From contig JAUILA010000011.1 in assembly GCA_030432655.1 (NCBI GenBank), positions 1 through 64,000 on the forward strand: a stretch of 64,000 nt of DNA, given 5' to 3'. Below are positions 1 to 7,839 of the stretch, one piece after another. Position numbers and translations under genes: made by a program. How positions within the stretch are numbered: the first letter of the stretch is position 1; every line of letters starts with the position of its first letter. Origin of the DNA: Bacteroidia bacterium. Its GTDB lineage: Bacteria > Bacteroidota > Bacteroidia > Cytophagales > Cyclobacteriaceae. Below the pieces are notes generated by a model. It did not search any database and was not told the DNA's origin. It was given only the letters and a program-made list of their open reading frames with translations.

Positions 1-59
1 ATAAACGTTCCACACATTAAAACAACCAGCAATAATGAATGGATCAACAACTTCTTCAT
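1..59 (-). CDS. 5' end of a secreted protein gene (partial)
   Basis: An ATG on the minus strand at 59-57 opens a frame that runs off the left edge. The 19 visible residues begin MKKLL and continue as a hydrophobic run ending near a cysteine, like an export signal. A lipoprotein or a signal peptidase I substrate are both possible. The function cannot be seen. It is divergent from the amidohydrolase at 209, with about 150 bp of AT-rich spacer between them. Confidence 0.55.
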   Translation of the reverse strand, partial: MKKLLIHSLLLVVLMCGTF

Positions 60-208
60 AATATCTTTTTTATTTTTTCCCGGGTTAATTGTTACTGTTC
101 CTGCCATTGCATACACGGCAGGAACATTTAAAAATAGCTTTTTAATGTTACATTTAAATAAGCTTTTAAGTGAATTTAATCTGAGGTTATGGCAAATAAT
201 CTGTCAAT

Positions 209-1594
209 ATGACACAATTGCTATTTATATTATTGATTTTTTCCTCCTGCCCCGTATTCAGTCAGCTTATCAGCAGGAAAGAGTCCGCGGAAATTGATGA
301 GCTTGTAAAAGCGTTATCTGAAACACACCAGCCGCAAAATTACCTGGTCCAAAATGTGAATATTATCAGCATGTCTGATTCTGTGACGCTGGCGGGACAA
401 GATGTGCTCATCGAGAAGGGGAAAATAGTTAAAACAGGACTATCACTGAATGCACCGGCTGATACCCGGGTTATCGACGGTTCGGAAAAGTACCTGATTC
501 CAGGTCTGACTGATATGCATGTACATCTCTTCAGTGACCATCCAATGAAAAACACATGGCTTCTGCTGCTCGTGCTGAATGGAGTGACTTCCGTAAGGGA
601 CATGGCCGGTCAACCGGAAAAGCTGGCACTTCGTGAAAAAACAGCCAATAATGAAGTCTTCGGTCCGGTCATTTACCAGGCCGGTCCGATCATCAACGGC
701 CTGAACAATCAATATGGCGTGGTTCTGGCCACAACGCCGGAACAAGGCCGTGCACTGGTTAACCAGCATCACCAGTCCGGATATGACCTGATCAAAGTAT
801 ATGACAACCTGGACAGGAAAACTTTCCTTGCGATATCCGAAGAGGCTGCCAAAAGAAGTATGCCCGTGGCAGGACATGTTCCCGACGCTATTTCACTCAG
901 TGAGGCACTTATGCATCAATCATCCATTGAGCATTTAACCGCTTATCTGGACTGGAATGGAAGTGAAGCACACCTTGCCGCAGTGGATGATTATGCCCGA
1001 AAAACTGGAGAATCCCTCACCTGGAATTGTCCGACTTTCTACAACCTGATGATGAACTGGGGTACCATAGAGGATGCTGAAGCTGCAATAAATGATCCCG
1101 ACATCGTTACTTACCTGCCCGGAAACCTTAGGAAAAGATGGGGGAATATGATCAATAAAAACACTAAGGCTAAATCGGAGACCGTAAGTCTGTACGGCAA
1201 AGCGAACCGTGCATTATTTTCTGAGGTTGTTTTGAACCTGTACCGGGAAAATGCGAGGCTGATAGCCGGAACAGATGCAGGAAACCTGCCCCTCCTTGTT
1301 CCCGGTTTTGCCCTTCATCAGGAGTTTGAAAATCTCTCCAACCTTGGGATAGCTCCATACGATATCCTTCAAATGGCTACCATCAATGCCGCTATGGCAT
1401 TGAATAAGGAGAAGGAGTTTGGATCTGTGGAGCCGGGCAAAAGAGCAGACCTGGTATTGCTGTCAGAAAACCCATTAAAGAATCTGTCTGTCCTTCGTCA
1501 TCCGGATGGGGTAATGCTTCATGGAATCTGGCTTTCTAAAGAGGTGCTGGAGAATATTTCATCGGATATTAAGACCATATTCGGAAACGATTAA
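209..1594 (+). CDS. Secreted metal-dependent amidohydrolase, imidazolonepropionase-like
   Basis: This 461-residue protein has a hydrophobic export signal over residues 1-18. The amidohydrolase superfamily metal motif DMHVH is at about 102-106. Further likely metal ligands lie in AGHVPD, in SIEHLTAYLD and in the late AGTDAGN motif. The C-terminal GSVEPGKRADLVLL block is typical of the composite beta-sandwich of imidazolonepropionase and prolidase-like amidohydrolases. Such enzymes hydrolyse cyclic amides or Xaa-Pro-type peptides. The exact substrate is not readable, and export suggests a periplasmic role. The next gene follows after about 50 bp and may be co-transcribed. Confidence 0.85.
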   Translation: MTQLLFILLIFSSCPVFSQLISRKESAEIDELVKALSETHQPQNYLVQNVNIISMSDSVTLAGQDVLIEKGKIVKTGLSLNAPADTRVIDGSEKYLIPGLTDMHVHLFSDHPMKNTWLLLLVLNGVTSVRDMAGQPEKLALREKTANNEVFGPVIYQAGPIINGLNNQYGVVLATTPEQGRALVNQHHQSGYDLIKVYDNLDRKTFLAISEEAAKRSMPVAGHVPDAISLSEALMHQSSIEHLTAYLDWNGSEAHLAAVDDYARKTGESLTWNCPTFYNLMMNWGTIEDAEAAINDPDIVTYLPGNLRKRWGNMINKNTKAKSETVSLYGKANRALFSEVVLNLYRENARLIAGTDAGNLPLLVPGFALHQEFENLSNLGIAPYDILQMATINAAMALNKEKEFGSVEPGKRADLVLLSENPLKNLSVLRHPDGVMLHGIWLSKEVLENISSDIKTIFGND

Positions 1595-1645
1595 GGGCAT
1601 CCTGTTTTCAATAAAGCATGATTCATTGTAAATTATGAAAAACGC

Positions 1646-2272
1646 ATGCTGATGAATTTACCTATGATAAAGACAATAAACAAAAGACATGTTGCGGCAC
1701 TGGGATTTTCTTCTGTATGCATTTTTGTGACTGCATTAATTTTTTTTGGTGTATTAAACAATGATTTCAGCTTTTTCAACGATTACATCAGCAAACTGGG
1801 TGCAGCCGGAGAGCCAAACGCTATCTGGTTCAATTTGGTTGGATTTATCGTGGTGGGAGTTTTACTTTCTGTATTCGGGTTTGCTTATGGCCGTCTGATC
1901 AATGATAACCTACTGGGCATCCTCTTGTCTTTATTCGGACTGGGATTTGCCTTCACTGCAATCCCTATGGATATGCAATACGCGGATACGCCTGTATCGA
2001 AGGCACACATAGTTGCGATATGTCTTGGATTAGCTTGCTGGTTATTCGGACTGTCCAGGCTTGGATATAATAAAATTCATGCACCAAAAATCAGGAAGAG
2101 GGCAAATTTAACAGCGGTTATTCTGGTGTTATCGATGATTGGTTTTGTCGCAGGGTTCTGGTCGATGCCGGTCACTCACCGCCTGGTATTCGGAATTGTT
2201 TTTGGCTGGACCGCCATATCGTCTGCTGATTTGCTTATTTCCAAAAAAACAGAGGATGACCTTTATTATTAA
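1646..2272 (+). CDS. DUF998-like integral membrane protein
   Basis: A 208-residue hydrophobic protein with about six predicted membrane segments. The loop with FNDYISKLGAAGEPNA after the first helix, and the overall spacing, resemble DUF998 membrane proteins, whose function is unknown. An internal ATG at 1664 (MIKTINKRHV) is an equally plausible start, since both lie before the first helix. It follows the amidohydrolase on the same strand, but no functional link is visible. Confidence 0.6.
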   Translation: MLMNLPMIKTINKRHVAALGFSSVCIFVTALIFFGVLNNDFSFFNDYISKLGAAGEPNAIWFNLVGFIVVGVLLSVFGFAYGRLINDNLLGILLSLFGLGFAFTAIPMDMQYADTPVSKAHIVAICLGLACWLFGLSRLGYNKIHAPKIRKRANLTAVILVLSMIGFVAGFWSMPVTHRLVFGIVFGWTAISSADLLISKKTEDDLYY

Positions 2273-2368
2273 TTGGGATAATCAGCAAATAACAGATACA
2301 GAAAAATAAATCACAATGGGTTCAATGCGGATCATGTTTTACACATCCTAATCCTGGCTGGTCGGCAA

Positions 2369-3631
2369 CTAATTCTCAATCCCTTTCACTACCAGCTTTC
2401 CATAACCGCCCAGCACATCCTCAAACCGCATGGCGGGATAGGCATTTGTCATAAGGATCAGCACCATGTCATTCTGAGGGTCGATTCTGAACCTGGTCTG
2501 CCAGAACCCGTCCCAGCCCCAGTAGCCAGCATTCCGGCCGGATTCGTCTTCTTCAATAAGCACCATTCCTCCGTAGCCGAACCCCTGACCTTCTCCTGAC
2601 CGTAGTTCGCCGATCTGATTTTTAAACATCATATCCACTGTCTCAGGCTTCAGAATTCGGGCATCGCCCAGGGCCCCCTTATTCAGCAATGCAGAGGCAA
2701 AGCGCAGGTAATCTTCAGCGGTCCCTGCCAGGCCGGCTCCACCGGCAAAGTATGTCTGCGCACCATTTACCGGGTAATCGGTTGGGAAGCCTTGCATATC
2801 GGCCGTTACCCATACATCCACCAGCCTGTCTGCCTTGGTATCCGGCAGATAAAAATAGGTATCGTCCATGCCAAGCGGCTGAAAAATATTCTCCGAGAAA
2901 TACTCATCCAGTGGTTTACCGGAGACGATCTCCACTATATAACCGAGAACATCAATACTCACACTGTACGTCCAGGCCTCCCCCGGTTCGTGCAGCAAGG
3001 GTAATTCGCCGAATTTGGGAATGTTTGTGGCCAGGGTAACCGAATCAGTTGACCAGGCCTCAGTGATACCAAAATCAGGATAGATGGCGCCAGCAACCGG
3101 GTTAAACAACCCATAGGCAAATCCCGAAGTATGGGTAAGCAGGTGATGGATGGTCATCGGGTTTTGTACCGGCGCCGTCTCATAGCTGGAATCTGCCTCA
3201 TTAAAATTTTGTATGACTTCCATATCAGCAAACTCAGGAATATATTTCGACACCGGGTCGTCCAGGTTTATCAACCCCTGTTCCACCAGCTGCATAATAG
3301 CAGTTGAAGTGACCGGTTTCGACATGGAGGCCAGCCTGAAAATATCATCCGTTTTCATCGCTCTCGTTTTTTCCTGATCGCTGTAGCCAAACGCCTCTTC
3401 CATAATCACCTCATCATTCTTTGCTACAATCGCCACCGCACCGGAAATGTACTGGCTGTCTATGGCCCATTGAATGTGATTGGTAATGGCGCTGATTTCA
3501 TCCGCATCCAATCCATAAGCTGCCGGGTCTGCAGAAGGAAGAATAACGATTTCTTCGGGAGAATCAGTAGTTTCAGGAGCTGAGCAGGAAAATAAGATCA
3601 GCAGGAGAATAAGCGAAATGAACTGTTTCAT
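2369..3631 (-). CDS. Serine hydrolase, class C beta-lactamase/transpeptidase family lipoprotein
   Basis: A 420-residue protein with a lipoprotein signal (LILFSC, Cys16). The catalytic SxxK is S102-M-S-K105 in ASMSKPVTST. A YSVS motif in the middle supplies the usual second-site tyrosine, and HTSGF and the late GGAGLAGTAEDYLRFA block fit this family (PBP4*/EstB-like). Members hydrolyse esters, D-amino-acid peptides or beta-lactams, and sequence alone does not tell which. It is likely anchored in the envelope. It stands alone, convergent with the DUF998-like gene. Confidence 0.85.
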   Translation of the reverse strand: MKQFISLILLLILFSCSAPETTDSPEEIVILPSADPAAYGLDADEISAITNHIQWAIDSQYISGAVAIVAKNDEVIMEEAFGYSDQEKTRAMKTDDIFRLASMSKPVTSTAIMQLVEQGLINLDDPVSKYIPEFADMEVIQNFNEADSSYETAPVQNPMTIHHLLTHTSGFAYGLFNPVAGAIYPDFGITEAWSTDSVTLATNIPKFGELPLLHEPGEAWTYSVSIDVLGYIVEIVSGKPLDEYFSENIFQPLGMDDTYFYLPDTKADRLVDVWVTADMQGFPTDYPVNGAQTYFAGGAGLAGTAEDYLRFASALLNKGALGDARILKPETVDMMFKNQIGELRSGEGQGFGYGGMVLIEEDESGRNAGYWGWDGFWQTRFRIDPQNDMVLILMTNAYPAMRFEDVLGGYGKLVVKGIEN

Positions 3632-3801
3632 ATTTAGGCAGTAAGTTTTATCCGGTGGACAAAATACATATTAATATTTATTTCTCATTAAGTGAAAGAA
3701 ACAACTGGGACTGCGCACATAAACGAAGTGCTCATTTTACCACTTATTTCGCTATCTTGACCCCATAAAGCCTTCGTAAACAGGCACGTTAACAAGACGA
3801 C

Positions 3802-4251
3802 ATGAACCTGAAACCCATCTTGCGTGACGAGGATTATTCAGGAGAATTATTCTCCTCTACTGATTGCCGTCAATTGTTAAAAATATATGAGGATTACTAT
3901 CCGAAGGCAGGATTTCAACGTCCGTGGATAGGGTATTTCATCATGAAGGAAAATAAGGTTGTGGGATCCTGCGGCTTTACCGGGAAACCTGAAGAAGGCA
4001 GGGTTGAAATTGCCTACTGGACGTTTAAAGACTATGAAGGCCAGGGAATTGCCTCGTTTGCCTGCAGTGAGCTGGTGTCTCTTGCGAGTCAAACCGATCC
4101 TGCGCTGACTATTACTGCCAAAACCGCTCCTGAGGAGAATGCTTCCGTAAAAATTCTCAGGAATAATCATTTCACATTTACCGAATCCGTCCAGGACGAT
4201 GACATCGGGGAAGCCTGGCTCTGGACCTATCAAAAAAATCATGACTCCTGA
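3802..4251 (+). CDS. GNAT-family N-acetyltransferase
   Basis: A 149-residue protein of standard GNAT length. It has the beta4 segment RVEIAYWTFKDYEGQGIAS, whose EGQGIA is a version of the acetyl-CoA pyrophosphate loop (usually RGxGxA). The C-terminal ENASVKILRNNHF matches the N-x-x-S-x-x-x-L-x-K-x-G-F region. It transfers an acyl group to an unknown amine. Its stop overlaps the next start by 11 bp, indicating translational coupling with the thioesterase. Confidence 0.8.
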   Translation: MNLKPILRDEDYSGELFSSTDCRQLLKIYEDYYPKAGFQRPWIGYFIMKENKVVGSCGFTGKPEEGRVEIAYWTFKDYEGQGIASFACSELVSLASQTDPALTITAKTAPEENASVKILRNNHFTFTESVQDDDIGEAWLWTYQKNHDS

Positions 4252-4795
4252 CAAACCGGCTTTTAAATCTGTTCGCGAATCCCGCGTATCCATCACGCAA
4301 CTGATGCTCCCCTCCCATTCCAATTTCGGCGGCAAGGTGCACGGCGGGTATATTCTAAACCTGATGGACCAGATCGCCTTCGCCTGTGCTTCCAAGCATT
4401 CGCAACGTTATTGTGTAACGGCATCCGTTAACCGGGTGGATTTCCTTAATCCGATTGAAGTAGGCGAACTGGTAACCCTGAAAGCATCGGTCAATTATAC
4501 AGGCCGTACTTCCATGGTGGTAGGGGTGCGTGTGGAGTCGGAGAATATTACAACCGGCGAGCGTAAACATTGCAATTCATCCTATTTTACAATGGTAGCC
4601 AAATCAAGTGACGGGGGAAATATTCAGATCCCCGGGCTATTGCTTGAAGATAAGCAGGGTGTCAGGAGGTTTGCGCGCAGCAGACGCCGGAAAGATGAGG
4701 CCTTTAAGCGGGACACCCAGTTCGACGCCGCGTCTTTCAAACTGGACGATCATCTCGATTTACTTGAAGGCGAAAATGTTCAGATCAAGCTTTGA
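4241..4795 (+). CDS. Hotdog-fold acyl-CoA thioesterase
   Basis: The ATG at 4241 is preferred over an upstream in-frame ATG at 4199 because it gives a normal N-terminus and an 11-bp coupling overlap with the acetyltransferase. The 184-residue product has the hotdog signature HSNFGGKVHGGYILNLMDQIAFACA (positions about 26-50), followed by VTASVNRVDFLNPIEVGELV and a CNSSYFTMVA strand. This is the YciA/BACH-type acyl-CoA hydrolase pattern. It releases CoA from acyl-CoA in the cytoplasm, with chain length unknown. Confidence 0.85.
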   Translation: MTPDKPAFKSVRESRVSITQLMLPSHSNFGGKVHGGYILNLMDQIAFACASKHSQRYCVTASVNRVDFLNPIEVGELVTLKASVNYTGRTSMVVGVRVESENITTGERKHCNSSYFTMVAKSSDGGNIQIPGLLLEDKQGVRRFARSRRRKDEAFKRDTQFDAASFKLDDHLDLLEGENVQIKL

Positions 4796-4822
4796 TAAAA
4801 CCTTTTGTTAAAATCGTAAATC

Positions 4823-5620
4823 TTAGTTCTCCTCTAAAATCCGGATTCGAATATTCCGGAACCATACCGGCTGACCTTCAGCCTGCAGGGCAATAAACCC
4901 ATGATCCAGGAATTTAGCTGCTCCTGCTGCCAGCAAACGTTTCGCATCGGGATCGGCATCATCGAGCTGCGGCCGGCTAAAACGCATTACCTCCTTGCCG
5001 TTGACCCGGTAAATAATCAGTTCTCCCCCGTGTACTTCTGCTTCGAACGTCACCCATGTCTCCAGAGGAAATAGCTCAGAGTCAGAGTCATTAATATGAT
5101 CTTTATTCAGAACACCTTCCAATTCTATATGGGTACCCGGACTGACAACATTGGCCGTCTGAGTCCCGGCCGTAGCCCCTTCCGCCAGAAACTGGCCTTC
5201 AATACTCACAGGAAAACCCTGATCAACCAGCATACTCTGAGGAGACTGGGAATGGATCATGACTCCGCTGTTAAGGTTAGTCCAGTCCGGCGCATCCGGC
5301 ATTCCGGAGCCCAGAAACAAATAATCCAGGCGCAGAATATAATGGGAGTAGGTGATGTTGGTAAAAATATGTCCAACCTGCATATCAAATTTATCATAGT
5401 CATCGTAGACAACCTTCATTATACCATCTTCCACATGAAATGTCTGGTGGGCATTATCACCCATCGGATGCCCGGCAATTTTCACAGTCCATCCATCAAG
5501 ATTCTCACCGTTGAAAAGGGATATCCAGTCTTCTGAAGTGCTCTGCGACTGGCAGCTTACCGAATAAATGAAGCATATCAGGATTTGACACAGAGCAGGA
5601 AGCAAAGAGAATTTTCGCAT
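4823..5620 (-). CDS. DUF1080 (3-keto-disaccharide hydrolase domain) secreted protein
   Basis: A 265-residue protein with an N-terminal hydrophobic export signal ending near a cysteine. The DUF1080 core starts at WISLFNGENLDGWTVKI and continues with YSHYILRLDYLF, LNSGVMIHS, IEGQFLAEG and the C-terminal GFIALQAEGQPVWFRNIRI. DUF1080 has a concanavalin/laminarinase-like jelly-roll fold, and some members act on 3-keto-disaccharides or other glycosides. The substrate here is unknown. A clear paralogue lies at 20476-21285. Confidence 0.85.
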   Translation of the reverse strand: MRKFSLLPALCQILICFIYSVSCQSQSTSEDWISLFNGENLDGWTVKIAGHPMGDNAHQTFHVEDGIMKVVYDDYDKFDMQVGHIFTNITYSHYILRLDYLFLGSGMPDAPDWTNLNSGVMIHSQSPQSMLVDQGFPVSIEGQFLAEGATAGTQTANVVSPGTHIELEGVLNKDHINDSDSELFPLETWVTFEAEVHGGELIIYRVNGKEVMRFSRPQLDDADPDAKRLLAAGAAKFLDHGFIALQAEGQPVWFRNIRIRILEEN

Positions 5621-5735
5621 GAATCTGGCTGTTTTTAATGTAAGGTAAGCTTAGTTTTCTCAAGGTGAAAATCAGCCGGAAAAATCTGATTAAAGCAAGC
5701 TGATAGTTCCGGCTGCCGGGTACGTGACAACTTTC

Positions 5736-6218
5736 TCAAAATTCTCCCTTTACTACCTGCATCAGTTCAATACTTTCCCCATCAGGTCCGGCGTAAAAAG
5801 CATTATAAACCTCTACATCATTTGCCCTCACTTCCTGTATCGGATTAACAATTCGTGCACCTGCCTTTAAGAGACGTTTTTCTGCATCATTAATATCATT
5901 AACATCAATCCCGATATTTTGAAACAGCGGGGACAGCTTATCCGTGTCACCCGCATCATTCTCCGAAATTTCAAGAATGAAATTCTGATCCGGAAAGCGA
6001 AGTAGTGCCATACGCACTTCTGCAAAGCGTTCCTCCCCTTCTTCAGGCAGAATGTGTAATTCAGTTACCCGTTCAACATCAAGTTCAAAAGCCGAAGTAT
6101 AAAATTCGACCGACCGTTCCAGGTCACTCACGTACAGCATGACATGATTAAAGCGCGGGGATGGCGGCTGGCAGGAGGTCATTATCAACAGGCACAACAG
6201 CAGTAAAGCGTTTCTCAT
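5736..6218 (-). CDS. VOC-family (glyoxalase-like) lipoprotein
   Basis: The start at 6218 (MRNALLLLCLLIMTSCQ) gives a proper lipoprotein signal and removes an overlap with the upstream gene, so it is preferred over the ATG at 6245. The 160-residue product carries one vicinal-oxygen-chelate module: FNHVMLYVSDLERSVEFYTSAF, then NFILEISEN and the C-terminal VYNAFYAGPDGESIELMQ. The metal-ligand pattern H...E is plausible for a dioxygenase or glyoxalase fold. It begins about 10 bp after the alpha/beta hydrolase stop, so the two form an operon. Confidence 0.75.
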   Translation of the reverse strand: MRNALLLLCLLIMTSCQPPSPRFNHVMLYVSDLERSVEFYTSAFELDVERVTELHILPEEGEERFAEVRMALLRFPDQNFILEISENDAGDTDKLSPLFQNIGIDVNDINDAEKRLLKAGARIVNPIQEVRANDVEVYNAFYAGPDGESIELMQVVKGEF

Positions 6219-6228
6219 AATAGGTATT

Positions 6229-7167
6229 TTAGAAGTTTTGCTCATTTAGCCAGGTCACCAGGTCGTCCCAGCAGGATGGCGGGAATTTAGCATGCAGGGC
6301 ATCTTCGATGACCCAGAAGTCTTTGTTGTTGCCGGGTATACTGTCATAGAGCTCCCTGGCTGCTTCCACACTGAATAATTCGTCCTTGTCCCCCATCCCT
6401 ACCAGAACAGGCATAAGCGGTTCTTCCCTGAAAACCAATTCCGAAAGATCCAGCATAGTCACAAATCGCAGGGTATACACATAGGTAAACAACGGGTCTT
6501 CGCTTTTAACGTGCCCCTCACGTTTATATTCAATGGCAGGCGTACCCGGGCGGAGCACTGAATTGGTGAGAATGGTAGCCTGCTCGAACAGCCCGAATTC
6601 CCTGGGAGGTTGCTTACCACGATAAGCACCTGAAAGAAGAACAAGTCCGGCAACCTGTTCCGGAACTTCCTTGGTCAGGTATATGGCCGAAGCCACTCCC
6701 AGGCTGTGTCCGAGAACTACTACTTTGCGGAAGCCAAGCTGATCCCTGATGAATTTCAATGCTTCTACCCTGTCTGCCTGTGAGCGGTCCTTTCCCGGAC
6801 TGTCCCCCCGTGTGCCACCTGAAAGGCCATGCCCCCGGTAATCAAGACCGAAGGTGGTATACCCGGCAGCGGCCATAGGTTTGGCCATGAAATCATACGG
6901 AGCACTGTAGGCGGTAATTCCATGGAGAATCAAAACCGCAACGTCTTCCTTTTTAATGCTGTCAGGCGGATCCCATCTCCGGATAAAAAGTGATTCTCCA
7001 TCAGATGTTTCCATCAGGTGCCAGGGTTGTTTTACTTCCTCACGCATAGCCCGAACATCAATTTCCGGGTTTTTTGGAAGCGGAGTCAAGAGGGTCACTA
7101 TAATCAGCAGGAAGAGCAGGCCGGTAATCACGACCAGTACCCATTTAAGTATTCTCCATATCTTCAT
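6229..7167 (-). CDS. Membrane-anchored alpha/beta hydrolase, monoacylglycerol-lipase-like
   Basis: A 312-residue protein if started at 7167 (MKIWRILKWVLVV), which places one transmembrane helix at the N-terminus. An in-frame ATG at 7200 adds 11 polar residues. The serine-hydrolase fold is shown by LILHGITAYSAPYDFMA, GLDYRGHGLSGG, the nucleophile elbow GHSLG, and a late D-E-L-F then LHAKF block for the acid and histidine. It resembles lysophospholipase/monoglyceride lipases. It leads a two-gene operon with the VOC lipoprotein. Confidence 0.8.
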   Translation of the reverse strand: MKIWRILKWVLVVITGLLFLLIIVTLLTPLPKNPEIDVRAMREEVKQPWHLMETSDGESLFIRRWDPPDSIKKEDVAVLILHGITAYSAPYDFMAKPMAAAGYTTFGLDYRGHGLSGGTRGDSPGKDRSQADRVEALKFIRDQLGFRKVVVLGHSLGVASAIYLTKEVPEQVAGLVLLSGAYRGKQPPREFGLFEQATILTNSVLRPGTPAIEYKREGHVKSEDPLFTYVYTLRFVTMLDLSELVFREEPLMPVLVGMGDKDELFSVEAARELYDSIPGNNKDFWVIEDALHAKFPPSCWDDLVTWLNEQNF

Positions 7168-7293
7168 CCTTTTTTTTATATTCAGTTTGAATACAAGCAA
7201 TATAATGGTTCAGCGTTCAATTTGCTGCATACCCTCCGGAAAGTGAGCCGGATCACGACCGCGGGCCATCACAAAAAGGTGAAAACAACGATT

Positions 7294-7695
7294 ATGACGA
7301 AGGTAACAATAAATCCACCGGAGTTATTTGATTCAGCGCCTGCAGGATTTTCTCAGGTGGTGATCAGCACGCCCGGTAAACTGATTTTCATTTCAGGACA
7401 GGTAGCCTGGGACAAAAACAAGAATATCTCAGACAAAAACGACCTGGCGGGACAAACCCGCAAGGCTCTTGAAAATCTGAAGATCGCAGTAAAATCTGCT
7501 GGCGGAGGGCTGGAAAAAATTACGATGCTCAGGATTTATAAAGTAAATCTGCAAAAGGAGGATACAGCCGTTATAACCTCACTGCTCACAGAATATTTTG
7601 GAACATCTAATCAGCCTGCCAGTACCTGGATCAGCGTACAGGGATTGGCTAACAAAGACTTTATGATCGAAATAGAAGCACAGGCCGTAGTTTAA
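7294..7695 (+). CDS. RidA family (enamine/imine deaminase) protein
   Basis: The ATG at 7294 is chosen because the frame upstream of it does not look like RidA. The resulting 133-residue product matches the family's normal length. It shows the RidA blocks ISGQVAWDKN, LAGQTRKALENLKIAVKSAGGGLEKITMLRIYKVN and the C-terminal QPASTWISVQGLANKDFMIEIEAQAVV. RidA-type proteins hydrolyse reactive 2-aminoacrylate-type enamines. The usual catalytic Arg of true RidA is not obvious here, so it may be a Rid-like subgroup with another substrate. Confidence 0.8.
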   Translation: MTKVTINPPELFDSAPAGFSQVVISTPGKLIFISGQVAWDKNKNISDKNDLAGQTRKALENLKIAVKSAGGGLEKITMLRIYKVNLQKEDTAVITSLLTEYFGTSNQPASTWISVQGLANKDFMIEIEAQAVV

Positions 7696-7839
7696 TCACG
7701 TCCACTGATTTCATGGGATAAACATGTCCCAAAAAGATTTAACAATAATTTCTCATGGAATCATTACCATTAATAGCCTGGTTTTTTAATCTTACGGCCT
7801 GAAGTCCAATTAATTAAGAGATAAATTGACAGACTTAGT

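Noticed and set aside
443-877. 144-codon frame antisense to the amidohydrolase
   Set aside because: It lies entirely inside a well-supported gene on the other strand and has no domain-like features. Similar antisense frames inside other genes were left out for the same reason.
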